From NCBI RefSeq assembly GCF_963259705.1, contig NC_081842.1, forward strand, positions 68,274,787 to 68,338,786: a DNA stretch of 64,000 bases, given 5' to 3'. Positions 44,821 through 57,382 of the stretch are shown here, piece after piece (the stretch's first letter is position 1; every line of letters starts with the position of its first letter). A model generated the notes under the pieces. It had not been told where the DNA came from. It saw only the letters and a list, made by a program, of their open reading frames with translations, and ran no database searches. The position numbers and the translations under genes are program-made. This DNA is from Myotis daubentonii (lineage: Eukaryota; Chordata; Mammalia; Chiroptera; Vespertilionidae).

Positions 44821-45456
44821 CTCATACGTTTTGATTGGAGCATTTAGGCCATTTACTTTTAAGGTTATTGTTGACAGATACTTATTTTTATTGCCATTCT
44901 TACTCTTTATGCCTGTGTTCTCTCTCTCTATATATATTTCTTAACATTACAGCAGTCTCTCTAGCATTTCTTGTAGTGCTGGTTTGATGGTAGTAAATTG
45001 TTTTAGCCTTTTTTTTATCTGCATAGCTCTTTATTTCACCTTCTGGCCTGAAGTATTTCTATTGAGAAATTAGCTATGAGTCTAATGGGAGCTTCCCTGT
45101 AAGTAACTTTCTGTCTCTCTCTCTCCTGCAGCTTTTAAGATTCTTTCTTTGTCTTTAATGTTTCCCATTTTAATTATTATGTGCCTTTATTATTATGGGT
45201 CTTTCAGGGTTCATCTTGGTTGGGACTCTTTGTGTTTCCTGAACTTGAGTGACTTTTTCCTTCATCAGGTTAGGGCAATTTTCTGTCATTATTTCTCCAA
45301 TCATGTTCTCTATTTCTTGCTTGGATTCTTCTCCTCTGATGCTCCTATGATGTGAATATTTTTACATTTCATGTTGTCCCAAAGCTCCCTTAAACTCTCC
45401 TCCTGTTAGGTTGTTTGTTTGGTTTTTTCCCCCATTTGCTGCTTTGAATGGGTGTT

Positions 45457-45711
45457 TTATTCTACCTTGCCAACTAATTCACTGATTTGGTCCTCAGGTT
45501 CTTCTAGTCTACCTTTGAATCCTTCCAGGGTGTTCTTTATTTCAGCTATGTCATTCCTCATTTCCAAATGATTCTTATTTATTGTTTCAAGCTCTCTTTT
45601 CATGACAGAATAGCTCTCATTAAGTCCTGTAATATTCTCATTAATTTCCTTATAATTCTCATTAAGTTGCTTGTAGTTCTCACTGAATTTTTTGAGCACC
45701 CATTTTACCAT
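45457..45711 (-). pseudogene. Old L1 ORF1 coiled-coil remnant
   Basis: 84-codon frame with heptad repeats (ENYKEINENITGLNESYSVM) ending in RLEEPEDQISELVGKVE, the end of the ORF1p coiled coil. The RNA-binding half lies downstream in broken frames. Confidence 0.75.
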
Positions 45712-46389
45712 GACTCCAAATTATTTATCTGACAAACCACTTGCCTCCATTTCATTTCATTCCTTTTCTGCCGATTCCTCCTTTTCTTTCACTTTGGGGT
45801 TGTTTCTTTGTCTCTCATTTTTTTCTGTCTCTTTGTATCTGTTTCTATGTATCAGATCAAACTATTATGCCTCCCAGACTTTGTGGGGTGCTCTATGTAG
45901 TAGGAGTTTTGTGGGACTCAGTGGTGCAATTTCTTAGATCTCCTGAGCTGGGTGCTCTAGGAAAGTATCTTGCTTGAGTTATTTGGGTTATCCTATTGTA
46001 GTTGTGTCTTGGATGATATTGTCACATTCATGGCTGGAATCTCCTCTCAGGCTGGCTGACTATGTGTCTCACTCCTGACCATGTTGAGTGAGCTGTTGTG
46101 GAGATGCAGTCTCCAGGTATTTTCTGTCTTTCCTTGATATTCATCTCCACCTCAGCTGGATCTCAGTTGGTAATTCCAAGTGAATGTTCTCCAATTTAGT
46201 GGTATGTCCAGTCTGGCCCTGGGATGAGGTGCATGACAGGTCTGCCTATTTGACCACAATTTTCCTCTGCCTCAAAGATAGTTTTCTTAACTATCAAATA
46301 ATGCTAAACAACAGAATATTCACATGCAAAAAAAAAACAACACCAAAAAAAGCAAAAAAAAAACCCCCAAAAAACCAAAAGTAAATTTA

Positions 46390-47330
46390 AGCAGGGACCT
46401 TACACCCTTCAAAAAATTAACTCAAACTTGATCATAAGCCTAAATATAAAGTGTGTAACTATAAAAACCCAATCCAAGAAGATAACATAGGAGAAAAATC
46501 TAAGTGACTTAAGTATAGGGATGACATTTTTTAACAATACCAAAAGAAGGATTCACTAAATATATAACTGGTAACTTGGTCTTTATTAAAATTAAAGATT
46601 TCTGTTTTCATAAGATACAGTCAAGAGAATGAGAAGATAATCCATAGAATGTGGGAAAATATTTTCAAATGCATATCTGAAATAGGACTATTATCCAATA
46701 TATACAAAAAAAACTATTAAACTCAACAATAAGAATAAGAAAACCCAACTTTATAAAGACCGAAGACTCAGACAGACATTTTACCAAAGAAGATACAGGT
46801 GACAAATGAGCATCTGTATAAACAACAGCATACCACTAGATACTTGTTAGATTGGTCAAGATCCAAAAGACTAACAACAGCAAATGTTGGCAAGGATATG
46901 AATAAGAACTCTCTTTAATTTCTGGTGGGAATGTAAGATGGTATAGACATCTTATAGTTTATAGTTCCTTATAAAACTAAACATATTCTTAACCAAATAA
47001 TCCAGATACCACACTCCTTGATATTTACCTAAAGGAGTTGAAAACTTATGTCCACACAAATATTTGAACAGCTATGTTTGTAGCAGCTTTATTTATAATT
47101 GCCAAAACTTGGAAGCAGCCATGATGTCATTGGTGAATAGAAAAACAAATTTCTGTCCATCCCAATAATGGAATAGCATTTAGTGCTAAAAATAAATGAG
47201 CTATCAAACCATAAAAAGATTTAGAAGAAACTTAAGTGCTTGTTACTAAGTGAAAGAAGATAATCTGGAAAGGCAACATAATGTCTGATTCCAACATTCT
47301 GGAAAAGTCAAGCTATGCAGAAGGTAAAGG
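46390..47330 (+). mobile_element. Ancient L1 ORF2 C-terminal fragment, plus strand
   Basis: Broken-frame match to an L1 ORF2 3' region: a GGTGGGAATGTAAGATGGTA block at 46924 and a GGAGTTGAAAACTTATGTCC block. This is the natural context of the 157-bp segment, since L1 similarity continues on both sides. Confidence 0.75.
46950..47106 (+). repeat. Donor copy of the 157-bp segment
   Basis: Part of the ancient L1; its flanks continue as L1. Taken as the source of the block at 43713-43869. Confidence 0.75.
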
Positions 47331-47444
47331 ATAAGTGACTGCCAGGGATTTTGGAGAAAGAATGGATAAATTGGCAGAGTTCATAGGATTTTTAGGGCAA
47401 AAAATTGTTATATGGTATTATAATGGTACATACATATAATTATA

Positions 47445-47636
47445 TTGGCATACTTTGTTTAATTGTGTTTCATTTTATTGTGCTTTGCAGATATTGCTTT
47501 ATTTTTTTTCAAATGAAGGCTTGTGGCTACCCTGCATTAAGCAAGTCTATCAGCACCATTTTCCCCACAGCATTTTCTCACTTGGTGTCTCTGTGTCACG
47601 TTTTGATAATTCTCTAGGATATTTCAAATTGTATTA

Positions 47637-47667
<31 letters not shown>

Positions 47668-48443
47668 CATTTCTGGTGATCTGTGATCAGTGATCTTTAA
47701 TGTTACTATTGTAATTATTTTGGGGCATTATTATTAGTAGTATTGTTATTATTATAAGTGGAGCCTGAAGATGTGATGAATTGCTACAATCTTATGATAA
47801 AACTTTAAAGGATGAGGGGATGCTTTTAATGTATGAACAAAGAAAGTGGTCTCTTGAGATGGAATCTACTGCTGGTGAAAATGCTGTGAAGATTGTTGAA
47901 ATGACAACAAAGCATTTAGAATACTACATGAACTTAGTTGATAAAACAGTGACAGGGTTTGAGCGGACTGAATCAAATTTTGAAAGAAGTTCTACTGTGG
48001 GTAAAATACTATTAAACAACATCTCATGTGCAGAGAGATTGCTCATGAAAGGAATAGTTCATCCATGCAGCAAACTTCATTGTTGTCTTATTTTAAGAAA
48101 TTTCCATGGCCACCCAAACTTTCAGCACCCACCACCATGCTCATTCACCAACCATCAACATCGAAGCAACACCCTCCCTCAGTCAGCAGTTCAACATCGA
48201 GGTAAGACTTTATTAGAACTGGATGAAGGTTCTGAAGATGGTTAGCATTTTTAAACAACAAAGCATTTTGTAAATTAAGGTATGTACATTGTTTTTTTTT
48301 TAAAGAAACAATGCTATTTCATACTTAATAGACTATAGTATAGTGTAAACATAACTTTTATATGCACTGGGAAACCAGAAAATGAGCGACTTTATTGTGA
48401 TGTTATAGATCTGAACTCACAATATTTCTGAAGTATGACTGTA
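47445..48443 (+). mobile_element. Tigger1-type DNA transposon, internally deleted
   Basis: Starts near TTGGCATACTTTGTTTAATTG, a diverged CAGGCATACC inverted repeat, and ends CTGAAGTATGACTG next to TA. The first 330 bp is Tigger1 5' sequence with GATCTGTGATCAGTGATC. The rest is its 3' third. An expanded (ATT)n run lies at 47634-47668. Confidence 0.82.
47781..48245 (+). pseudogene. Tigger1 transposase C-terminal fragment
   Basis: A 154-codon open frame matches the end of the Tigger1 (pogo-like) transposase, including YEQRKWSLEMESTAGENAVK and FERSSTVGK. The last third departs from the expected reading because of indels. The DNA-binding and DDE catalytic domains are absent. Probably neutral remnant; the domesticated host gene TIGD1 comes from the same family, but nothing here suggests host use. 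Confidence 0.75.
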
Positions 48444-49407
48444 CATTTGTGGTAACCCACAGGATGTACAACACCAAGAGTGAACCCTAATGTACAGTGT
48501 GGACTTGGGGTTCTAATGATGTGTCAGTGTAGATTGTTTGATTGTAACAAATGTACCACTCTGGTGAAGAGTTTTTATAGCAGGAGAGGCTGTCAAAGCG
48601 AGAGTGAGCAAGGTGTATGTGGGAAGCCTCATATCTTTTCAGGTTTTTCTGTGAACTTAAAACTGTGAATTGAAGTCTATCTAAACTAACTGAAAATTCC
48701 ATTAAAAAGCAGAATTAAACATTTGCAGAACTTAATGTGCCTCTAAGACACCATCAGTCATCTGAAATACAGTTTGAAACCATCAATTGAAACATCATAT
48801 TATTTCATAACTAATGATAACACCATCAGAAGCCACAACACAGTTCACATAGTTGAGCACACACCTCTTGAGGAACTTGAGTAAATTTTTACAAACATCA
48901 TCTTTGTTGCTCACTGCCTCTTATGAGCCAAATATTGTCTTTAAGTATTTTTGCATGCAAGGACAGAGATGTACAAGAGAGCAGTGAGTTGCTCCAGGTC
49001 ACAGAGAAAATAGAAAAGTTAATAAATAAGAACAGAAAAGAGTCTCAATCCAAGGCTCTTGTAGCCAATCTGGCACAACTTTATTCTGGTCTCCGATTCT
49101 GTGGGGTTGAGTAGGACATAGGGACACCCAGTATGAGAAAAACAGACTGAGCATACTCTGGCCATCTGTGCCTTTATGAGACTTTGCTTTGCGAACATTC
49201 CAGAAAACTGCCTGAAGGGTGGTGGAGAAACCTATCTGTGCAGAAGGCAGAAAACAAGTCTGGTGCTGCCTGGGAGGGTCCTCTCCGCCCCTTTTAGGTG
49301 AACTAATGTGGAAAATGTTGAAGAGGCCACTGAAAGAGGTACTCAAAATTTCTTGTTCTCCATTCAGGGGTCCTCATGTTTTTTTCTGAGTGGTTATTAT
49401 GTGGAGA
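48444..49407. other. No feature recognised
   Basis: About 1 kb of ordinary sequence. Confidence 0.4.
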
Positions 49408-49753
49408 CTAGAGGCCCAGTGCATGGGTTCAGGCACTGGTGGGGGTCCCTTGGCCTGGCCTGTGCCCTCTCACAATCCGGAACCCCTCGGGGGATGTCGG
49501 ACTGCTGATTTCAGCCCGATCCCCGCAGGCCAGGCCTAGGGACCCCACCTGTGCCTGAATCCATGCACCGGGCCTCTAGTATGCATATAAGATCTTTGGT
49601 TAATCTCTTCCCCTGCCCCCTTCCCTCTGAGATTCATCAGTCTGTTCCATGTTTCCATGCCTGTGCATTGAGCACCTGCCCCCTGGTGGTAAGTGCATGT
49701 CATAGCTACCAGTTGAATGGTCAAACAGTCTCTTAGGCTTTTATATATAGAGA
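49408..49753 (-). mobile_element. HeliBat-type Helitron with inverted 3' end
   Basis: 5' end TCTCTATATATAAAAGCC at 49753 (minus) and 3' CTAG at 49408. Inside, a second 3' terminus in the opposite orientation ends CTAG at 49579. So 49408-49579 has HeliBat 3' ends at both edges. Confidence 0.8.
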
Positions 49754-50296
49754 TACTGTTCTGGACAAGACAGAGAAGGTCTTGAGGTAGAGAAAATAGC
49801 AATTCAAAAGAAGGCCCTGATGTGTGGGAGGAATGGAATATCCCTGCTGTTGAATCCTAGTGAATCTGGGAGAAGGCCCTGGAGAAGAAGTGATCATGAG
49901 GAGGAGGAGTCTGAAGTATCTGGGAGAGCCAGCAGCAGGACAGAAGAGGTCTACCTGTTTGTGTTTTATGTCATTCAAGCATATTTCCTCAGGATCTGCT
50001 TTAAGGCTTCCTCCCGTTCAGCCCATGTGTTGACCTCAATGTAGATAGAGAGCCTCTGGCTAGAAAGGGAGGAGGTCTGCTATGGTGCCACAGCCTCTCA
50101 GGATACTTATTAAGTTAGAAAGGGAGGGAAGTAGAGGGATAAACAACTGAGCTCTGTTTCCTGAGCCACAGAGCTGACACCAGGCTGTGCTGATGGAAGC
50201 ACAAACCAGAGCCTTGTTTTCCAATGGGCACTGCCCACTCTTTTCTTCTCAGAAAGAGTTCTGGGGAAAAGCCAGTTAGGTTCATTTTTACCAGCT

Positions 50297-50298
<2 letters not shown>
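49754..50298. other. No feature recognised
   Basis: Ordinary sequence with chance frames. Confidence 0.4.

Positions 50299-50350
<52 letters not shown>
50299..50350. repeat. (GT)n microsatellite
   Basis: About 26 GT units. Confidence 0.97.
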
Positions 50351-50352
<2 letters not shown>

Positions 50353-51750
50353 ACGCCCACGCGCTTTTGAAGTAAGAGGCATTTTTTGGAGCATATTTGT
50401 TCAGCTGCCTCTTGCATAGTTTTCCAATTAAGGAGTTTGGCATCTAACTTCCTAGGAATCTTTATTCTATTCCTTATGATCCCATAATACTGAAGTTCCA
50501 TGGTCCCCTGCACACTGTCAATTCCTAGTTTTTTCTATTCTGGCTAACTTGGATTCCTTTTTTCCTTTTCTTCAGCCTCAGTCACTTTCATCAGAGAATT
50601 TTTGGATCCATCTGAGGCTGACGTCAGTTGAGCTTTTTTTTTTTTTTTTTTTAAGTTTCATAAAGGCTTTTGTGTGAAGAAAACAATACTTACAGTAGCC
50701 TGCGTTATCACAATTCTAAATTTAAAAACTTGCTTTTCTTGAGCTGTTAAATACATTCATTGCAAAAAGCTAGTGAATTAAGAATTTTTAGATTGAAATT
50801 AAGCACAATTTGTACTTGTTAATTGTTAGGTTAGTTTATACGTTTCACCAACAAAATATGTATAATTCTTTAGATACTATATATGAACTTAATTATTTTA
50901 TATTTTAATGGATTCAACAAATGAATGCATAAATTCATTAATTTGAATGTTTCTATATATGTAAACACATTTTACAGACCTGGTAACTTACATTCTTGTC
51001 AATATTTCCATCTATAGTCCATCTTTCATATAATTGATTTCCTCAGGAACCTTAAGCAACTAAGAAACAGACATACAAACCCTATAAACCAAATCATCTC
51101 AAGCACATAAACAACTATAAATTAATATATGTAAAGCTAATAAATTTATATATTTGCATATGATTTTCTTAAGCATTTTAACAACTTAAAATCTAAACCC
51201 ATAAATTTAATAAATCAGATTATGTTAACTATTGAAAATTGACTGCAAACATAAATGATTAAAAAAAAATACCTTTGTCTGCTATGTAGTTGCTTTTAAA
51301 CATCTTTAATACAAAGCACAAATAAAGCAATAACATAATTTTGTTATATTTTCATAAATAAATATATGCCCCAAACAATAATATATTTATCTTTTCCTCA
51401 TTTATATGCTTATTTTTCTGTACAGTCTCAGACATGCAAAGTTCTTTACTTACCTAAATACAACAGAATCATCATTTCAGTCCCACCACAGTAGCTGAGA
51501 TTATACACTCAGAGTCCTTCGTCAAAGATTTGATACCAATGCTGTAGATTTGGGGTTACTGGTCATTGATCAATGAATTAAAGCCTGGAAGCTGTGAACC
51601 AATACACAATATATCCCAAGAAGATTTAGCTCAGTTTATAGAGTAAATCTCTTCCAGGGGGTCTGGTATGTCAATGGAGAACCCATTGATATATCAACTA
51701 AGATATTATATAAGTCCTGGCCCTTCTTCCAGTTCCACCTTATTCATGCA
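50351..51750. other. No feature recognised
   Basis: Strongly AT-rich 50700-51420, with a T run at 50634-50652. No gene signal. Confidence 0.4.
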
Positions 51751-52745
51751 CTAGGGGCCCGGTGCACGAAATTCGTGCACTGGGTGTGTGGGGGGGAGTG
51801 TCCCTCAGCCCAGCCTGCCCCCTCTCACATACTGGGAGCCCTCAGGCGTTGACCCCCATCACCCTCCAATCACAGGATCGGCCCCTTGCCCAGGCCTGAT
51901 GCCTCTGCCAGAGGCGTCAGGCCTGGGCAGGGGACCCTCATTTCCCCCCATCACTGGTTCTGCCCCCAGCCCAGGCCTGATGCCTCTGGCCCAGGCGTCA
52001 GGCCTGGGCAGGGGACCCCCAGACCCCTCCGATTGCTGGCTCTGCCCCTTGCCCAGGCCTGACGCCTCTGCCAGAGGTGTCAGGCTTGGACAGGGGACCC
52101 CCATCTCCCCCCAATCACTGGCTCTGGCCCCCGCCCAGGCCTGATGCCTCAGCCAGAGGAGTTGACCCTCATCACTCTCCGATCACCAATCACCGGATCG
52201 GCCCCTTGACCAGGCCTGAGGCCTCCGGCAGAGGTGTCAGGCCTGGGCAGGGGACCCCCAGCTCCCTGCAGTTGCAGGCTCCACCCCTGCCCAGGCCTAA
52301 CGCCTCTGGCCTAGGCGTCCAGCCCGGGCAGCGGGGACCCACAGCTGCAGCGGAACCGCGATCGTGGGCTTCGCTTTAGACCCAGGCAAGGGACCCCTAG
52401 CTCCTGGGACTGCCAGCTTCGACCATGCCCAGTCCCATCGCTGGCTCCACCCGTACTTCCTGCTATCACTGGCCAGGGCAGCAAAGGCGCCTGATTCTCC
52501 GATCATGGCTGCCCCCCAGCTCTTAGCTCCCCCCTGGGTTTCCGATCACTGTCAGTGGCAGGGGGCTTCTTCCTGCTTTCCCTTTCGCCTCCCTGCATTG
52601 TGCCTACATATGCAAATTAACCGCCATCTTGTTGGCAGTTAACTGCCAATCTTAGTTGGCAGTTAATTTGCATATAGCCCTGATTAGCCAATGGAAAGGG
52701 TATCGCCGTACGCCAATTACCATTTTTCTCTTTTATTAGTGTAGA
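51751..52745 (-). mobile_element. Long HeliBat-type Helitron with internal repeats
   Basis: 995 bp, from TCTACACTAATAAAAGAG at 52745 (minus) to CTAG at 51751. The subterminal 3' hairpin GTGCACGAAATTCGTGCAC (51762-51780) is a perfect 9-bp stem. The interior (51885-52330) is an array of related units of about 65 bp, each with GGCCTGA(T/C)GCCTCTG and its inverse. No Rep/helicase domain. Confidence 0.9.
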
Positions 52746-52924
52746 TGCTTACAACATCATATCACTTGATTTGGATAGATGAAACTATAACACACACCCA
52801 GATTTCAATCTCTTTGCTTCCTCATTGGAATAACTAGGTGTTGTGCAGTATTGGAGATTATATTCTTTAACACCCACCATTACTTAAACTGGACAAGGCA
52901 GGAAATGAGGACATGGAGTAAATC

Positions 52925-53365
52925 CAGTGATTTAGCTTCCTGGAACTGTTGTCACACGGTACCACAAAATGGGTTGCTTATTCCCTCACCGTTCTGGAGG
53001 CTAAAAGTCTGAAATTAAGGTGTTGGTAGAGCCATATTCTCTCTGACATCTGTGGGGAACAATTTCCTTGCCTCTTTCTGATGGTTTGCTGGTAATCTTT
53101 GGCATTCCATCGCTTGTGAATAGATCACTCCAATCTTTATTCTTCACCTGGAGTTCTCCCTGTGACTCTCTTCACACGGCCTTCTTTTTATGAGGACACC
53201 AGTCATATTGCATTAGAGGTCCCATCTACTCCAACATGACCCCATCTTAGCTTAACATTATATCAGCACTGACCTTAACTCCAAGTAAGTTCACATTCCA
53301 AGAACCAAGGGCGAGGGCTTCAACATGCCTTTTTGGGGAGGACACGATTTAATAGATGACACAAT
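52925..53365 (-). mobile_element. MLT1-type LTR (ERVL-MaLR), minus strand
   Basis: Matches the MLT1 LTR order: on plus CTGGAACTGTTGTCACA, TTCTGGAGGCTAAAAGTC, then GAGGACACCAGTCATATTG and CAAGTAAGTTCACATTCC. Ancient mammalian LTR. Confidence 0.8.
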
Positions 53366-53407
53366 GGCAGAATCAATGGGCTATAGATACTAGTCATGAT
53401 AAGTGGA

Positions 53408-53632
53408 TTTTCTCAACCTGGCACTACTGACAGTTTGGACTGGACAAGTCTTTGCTGTGAAGGGCTGTCCTGCGGATTGTAGGATGGTTAGCAGCATCCG
53501 TGGCCTCTACCTGCTAGACTCCAATAGCATTCTCTTAGCAGCCAGTTGTGACAACCCGACATTTCCAAATGTCTCCTGGGGAGCTGGGGGGGGGGGGTGT
53601 TGAAATTGCCCTCAGTTGCGAAGCACAGATGA
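53408..53632 (+). mobile_element. MER5A-type hAT remnant
   Basis: Has TCTCAACCTGGCACTACTGA, the GGGCTGTCCTGCGGATTGTA block, GTTAGCAGCATCCGTGGCC and the AATTGCCCTCAGTTG end. A G run of 11 sits at about 53587-53597. Confidence 0.85.
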
Positions 53633-55650
53633 AGGGTAAAGAAAACCATAGATAAAGGATAGCTGGAGTTGGAGTCCCTGAGGAAGCAAGCAAGAGGCTG
53701 TCTTATGGCTGTGGGAATGTGGAAATGAGGTCATGAAGGAGAAGCACTTTCCATAACAACAAAGATTAGGACACCAGCATAGAAGTGAGTGCCTGAGGAC
53801 CAGGTTTCTGGAGGGGGAGAGGCCAGGACATTGAGAGAACCAGTGATATACATATTGATATAACCAAAAATCAGGACCGAAGTCGTTTAGGAGATAGTGA
53901 CTGTTAGCCAGGAACTAAAATCTTCAAGGAATAAAGGAAAAAGACCCGAGGGAGGTAGATGATTATAAGAAAGAGAAGGGATGAATAAATTGAGATTCAA
54001 AGAAGGGGTTTTTCATGGAGTCATAAAGGAAAATGGCCTAGAAGTGCCAATGAGGGGCAAAAAGACACCTCCTAACACCAAACCCTGGGCCAGTGGACCA
54101 AAGAAGGCAAAACTGCTGCAGAGGGCTATAGGAGAACACTGTCCTCAAGGGACACTGGGTTCGGTGGGTGTAGAGATGAAAGGAAACCTTCAGAAAAAAG
54201 GCTGAGGACACAGGGGTGTCTCCTAATCGCTGGTTGTGAGTTCTAAGGAATAGAGTTGAAGAATTTGAGGAGTTGGGGTCAGGGGGAGGCAGTCAGGAAA
54301 GGGAATTCACAGCACCTTATAAAGATTAGTATCTGAAAAAGAAGTTCTTTTCTAGGAGTCAGTCCAGGGATTCTATCAGTGACTGAGATAAACAGGGAAA
54401 AAGACATATCAGGGAATTTGAAAAAAAATTGGTGCATTTGAGATGTGGAGGAAGGGGTCTTGCCAAGAGCATGGGAAGTTCTGGGAGTCCCTCTTGATCT
54501 CCCATGATGGACTGTCAGGGTCATTTCTCATCAGCCCTGAGTGGCAGCTCTGAGGGAAGCTTCTGCTTCTGAGGGCCGTAGTTTCCACCAATAAGATAGA
54601 GAAAAAAGACATTGGCCTTGGAACCTGACTCACCTGAGTCTGTGCCCCAGCTCTGCTACTAAGGAAGAGGGGTGACTTTTGTCTTTTTGACACAAGCCCC
54701 CTTTTGTTTGCCTGTCAACAGTAGCTCCTCAGAAAGTGACTGTGCCTACATAATCATCTGACTATAGGAGAATCTCAGCACATTATGTGAAATTTTCCTA
54801 GGGGAAAGGATAGCTTTGCTGGTCAAAAAATGACATGAACACTTAAGTTTTTAGCAAAAATCACCAAAATATATGCTAAAATGTCTGCTGAGTAGTGCAG
54901 ATATGAATAACGCACTTACGCTTTATTTCAATATTTTTTGCACATTCATATAACCCATGGGAAGAAATACATCTTATATTATTTATGACACAGCGTGCAT
55001 ACTTGGAAGCATTTAATGAATTAATAGTTGTCCTGATCACATGCTATGCTGTCTAGTAAATTCCTTTTATTCCCATTGTTTCACATAGAAGCCATTTTAA
55101 GTTCATTGTATGATCCCAAATTTGAAGCAACTTTAATCTATTTCAAGAATATTTATTGAGCACCTTTTATGTGCCTGGTTTCGATGGCCACTGGGAATAC
55201 CAAGAATATTAAGATGTGGAGTCTGTTGCACATGCAACTGAGAAAAACAAATTAAGTGCTATATGAAGCACCAAAATATAAATCTGTAAAAGTACTGCAG
55301 GATCTTAGCCTGGAAAAACTGAAAACAATCTTTAAGAAGAGAAATCATTTAAACTGTGCCTCGAAGGGAAAGCAGGATTTGTTAAGACAGAAAATGTATC
55401 ATGAAAACGTGTATTCTGTTCCAAATGGTTGCTTCTTAAGTGGAGCCTTATTACAGAGTTCCGAGTTATACAAATATTATTTTACTGCTTTTCCGAGTCT
55501 CTGAATTTTAGGAGAAACACTTTGTTTATGTATGTCGAACTATCTGTCTGTTGGCTGCCTAACTATAGCCTCAAGAGCAATCTTCCAAAGAAAATAACAG
55601 GAGAGGATAGACTTGGATAAAGAAATGACAAACTAGAAAACCTTCTGGAA
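53633..55650. other. No confident feature; one MIR trace
   Basis: 2 kb of ordinary sequence. 54600-54680 resembles a short MIR piece. Several small frames have no similarity that I recognise. Confidence 0.4.
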
Positions 55651-55654
55651 GTAT

Positions 55655-56099
55655 AGTAGTTTCCCCTGTATCTGCCAGTGGGATGCCTGAAAGATTATAT
55701 ATATTCTTTCCTATACACACAGATCTATGATAAAGTTTAATTTACAAATCAGACACAGTAAGAGATTAAAACAAAACCACTAATAAAATAGAATAATTAT
55801 AGAAATATATTGTAATAAAAGTTATGCTGCATTATTAAGTAAAATAAGGGTGACTTAAACACAAGCCATGCGATGCCACAACAGTCACTCTGATAACTGA
55901 GCCAGAGGCTACTAAGTGATTAACGGGCGGGCCGAATTTACAGCAGACATGGGGCAAAGGGATGATTGAAGAGCGTGCAATTTAAAACTTATGAATTGTT
56001 TATTCCTGGAATTTTCCACTTAATATTTTTGGACCGTGGTTTGACTGCAAGTAACTGAAACTGCAGAAAGAGAAGCCATAGGTAAGGGGATACTACTCT
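55655..56099 (+). mobile_element. Tigger-type DNA transposon (non-autonomous)
   Basis: Starts GTAGTTTCCCCTGTATCTGC and ends AGGTAAGGGGATACTACT, imperfect inverted repeats. The interior matches a Tigger2-like element (GATAAAGTTTAATTTACAAA; GTGATTAACGGGCGGG; ATGAATTGTTTATTCCTGGA). The subfamily name is uncertain. Confidence 0.75.
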
Positions 56100-56560
56100 A
56101 TCTCCATAGGATATACCAGGAGAAGCACATACTGAGCTGGCAAGACCTAATCTTCCTGCCAGGCATTCTTTATCATGTGGACCTTGCTGGGATAACAGAG
56201 AACATTTAGCTCTCTGCATCCAGGATAACTTGCAGTTTTCTGGGGAGGGGGGCAGAGAAATTAAAGAGGAAGACCGGTAGGAGTGCATGGAGCCATGAGA
56301 TGAGGAAATCTTGCCTAGGATATGGTGGGGTGGGACTCAGCAGAAGCTCCCTGGAGGAGGGGCAGGTGGAATCTAGATATACTAGTACGTTCATTTCTTT
56401 TGATCAGAAGTTGCACATCCAAGTTCTATGAGGGGTCAAGCAGGGAACCAAATGAGTGAAGCAGCCTGAGTATAAGACAATATGTGGTGGGGTCTCTGGC
56501 AAACCAAGAGCCATGGCAGCCTAAAGAAAACAGTGGGTTTGTGCAAGAGGAGACCCTCTA

Positions 56561-56755
56561 CAGGGGTGGGCAAACTTTTTGACTCGGGGCCACAATGGGT
56601 TCTTAAACTGGACCGGAGGCCGGAGCAAAAGCATGGATGGAGTGTTTGTGTGAACTAATATAAATTCAGAGTAAACATCATTACATAAAAGGGTACAGTC
56701 TTTTTTTTTCCAATAGTTTTATTCATTTCAAACGGGCCGGATCCAGTCTGCGGGA
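56561..56755. mobile_element. hAT element, interrupted (family A)
   Basis: Starts CAGGGGTGGGCAAACTTTTT and is collinear with the inverse of 61381-61597 up to CGGGCCGGATCC near 56743. It then gives way to a second hAT, so one end is missing. Confidence 0.75.
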
Positions 56756-57374
56756 CAAGCATGTCAAACTCAAAGGCTAACACGGGCCAAATAAACAAGG
56801 TTTAAGTTTATGTGGGCCGCAAAAACACAAAAGCTGCATTTTTCATAGAAATCTAGGTTTATTTTGATAGAGACATGCTGAATACAAAGGGTTGAAACAA
56901 ATGAGTAATCGTTAACATAAAATAATAGAACATTTTAATAAAAATAAATATTTTTTATTGAACATTAACTTACCAGACACTGAATAGCTGCACAAATTAA
57001 TAATCATAATGCAAATAAACCTATTTTTCTTGTTCTATGAAAGCAAAATATTTCCTGTTGAGCACACCAAAAGAGTCAGTCCAACACTAATGACGTGGTA
57101 ATAGGCTGCTAAAATACTCGCTGCTAGTATTAGTGGGGGGAAATGGTGCACCTATGTGTAAGGAGTGTAAGGGAAATGAATGCAACACAATTACAGTAAT
57201 CAGTCATTAGTGAACATTGTAACTCGTTATTAATAATTATGTATAACAGGATATAAAAATTACATTATGAAGTTTTTATTAAAACATTTCTTATATACCG
57301 TTATATTGTCTGGGCCGCAAAAATATTCATTGTGGGCTGCATGTGGCCCTCAGGCCAGGAGTATGACATACTTG
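56756..57374. mobile_element. Second hAT-like element (family B)
   Basis: Terminal repeats CAAGCATGTCAAACTC (56756) and GAGTATGACATACTTG (to 57374) are inverted with three mismatches. Subterminal GTGGGCCGCA/GGCCGCAAAA blocks occur at both ends. No matching 8-bp duplication and no transposase. Confidence 0.65.
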
Positions 57375-57382
57375 TTCTAGAA

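Larger units (their letters stand above)
40826..46290 (-). mobile_element. Older L1, minus strand, with nested insertions
   Basis: Collinear with the full-length L1 at 27-32 kb but diverged and missing its 3' end. ORF2 is spread over 40826-45000 in broken frames, ORF1 around 45000-45740, and 5'UTR-like sequence runs to about 46290. It contains a HeliBat, a VES and a copied segment at 43713-43869. Confidence 0.82.

Noticed and set aside
51885..52330. CRISPR-like spacing of repeats
   Set aside because: Repeats are imperfect and self-similar between units, sit in a eukaryotic Helitron, and have no cas genes.
51788..52379. Pro/Gly-rich frames in the 51.8-52.4 kb region
   Set aside because: They follow the repeat array inside a Helitron and are not proteins.
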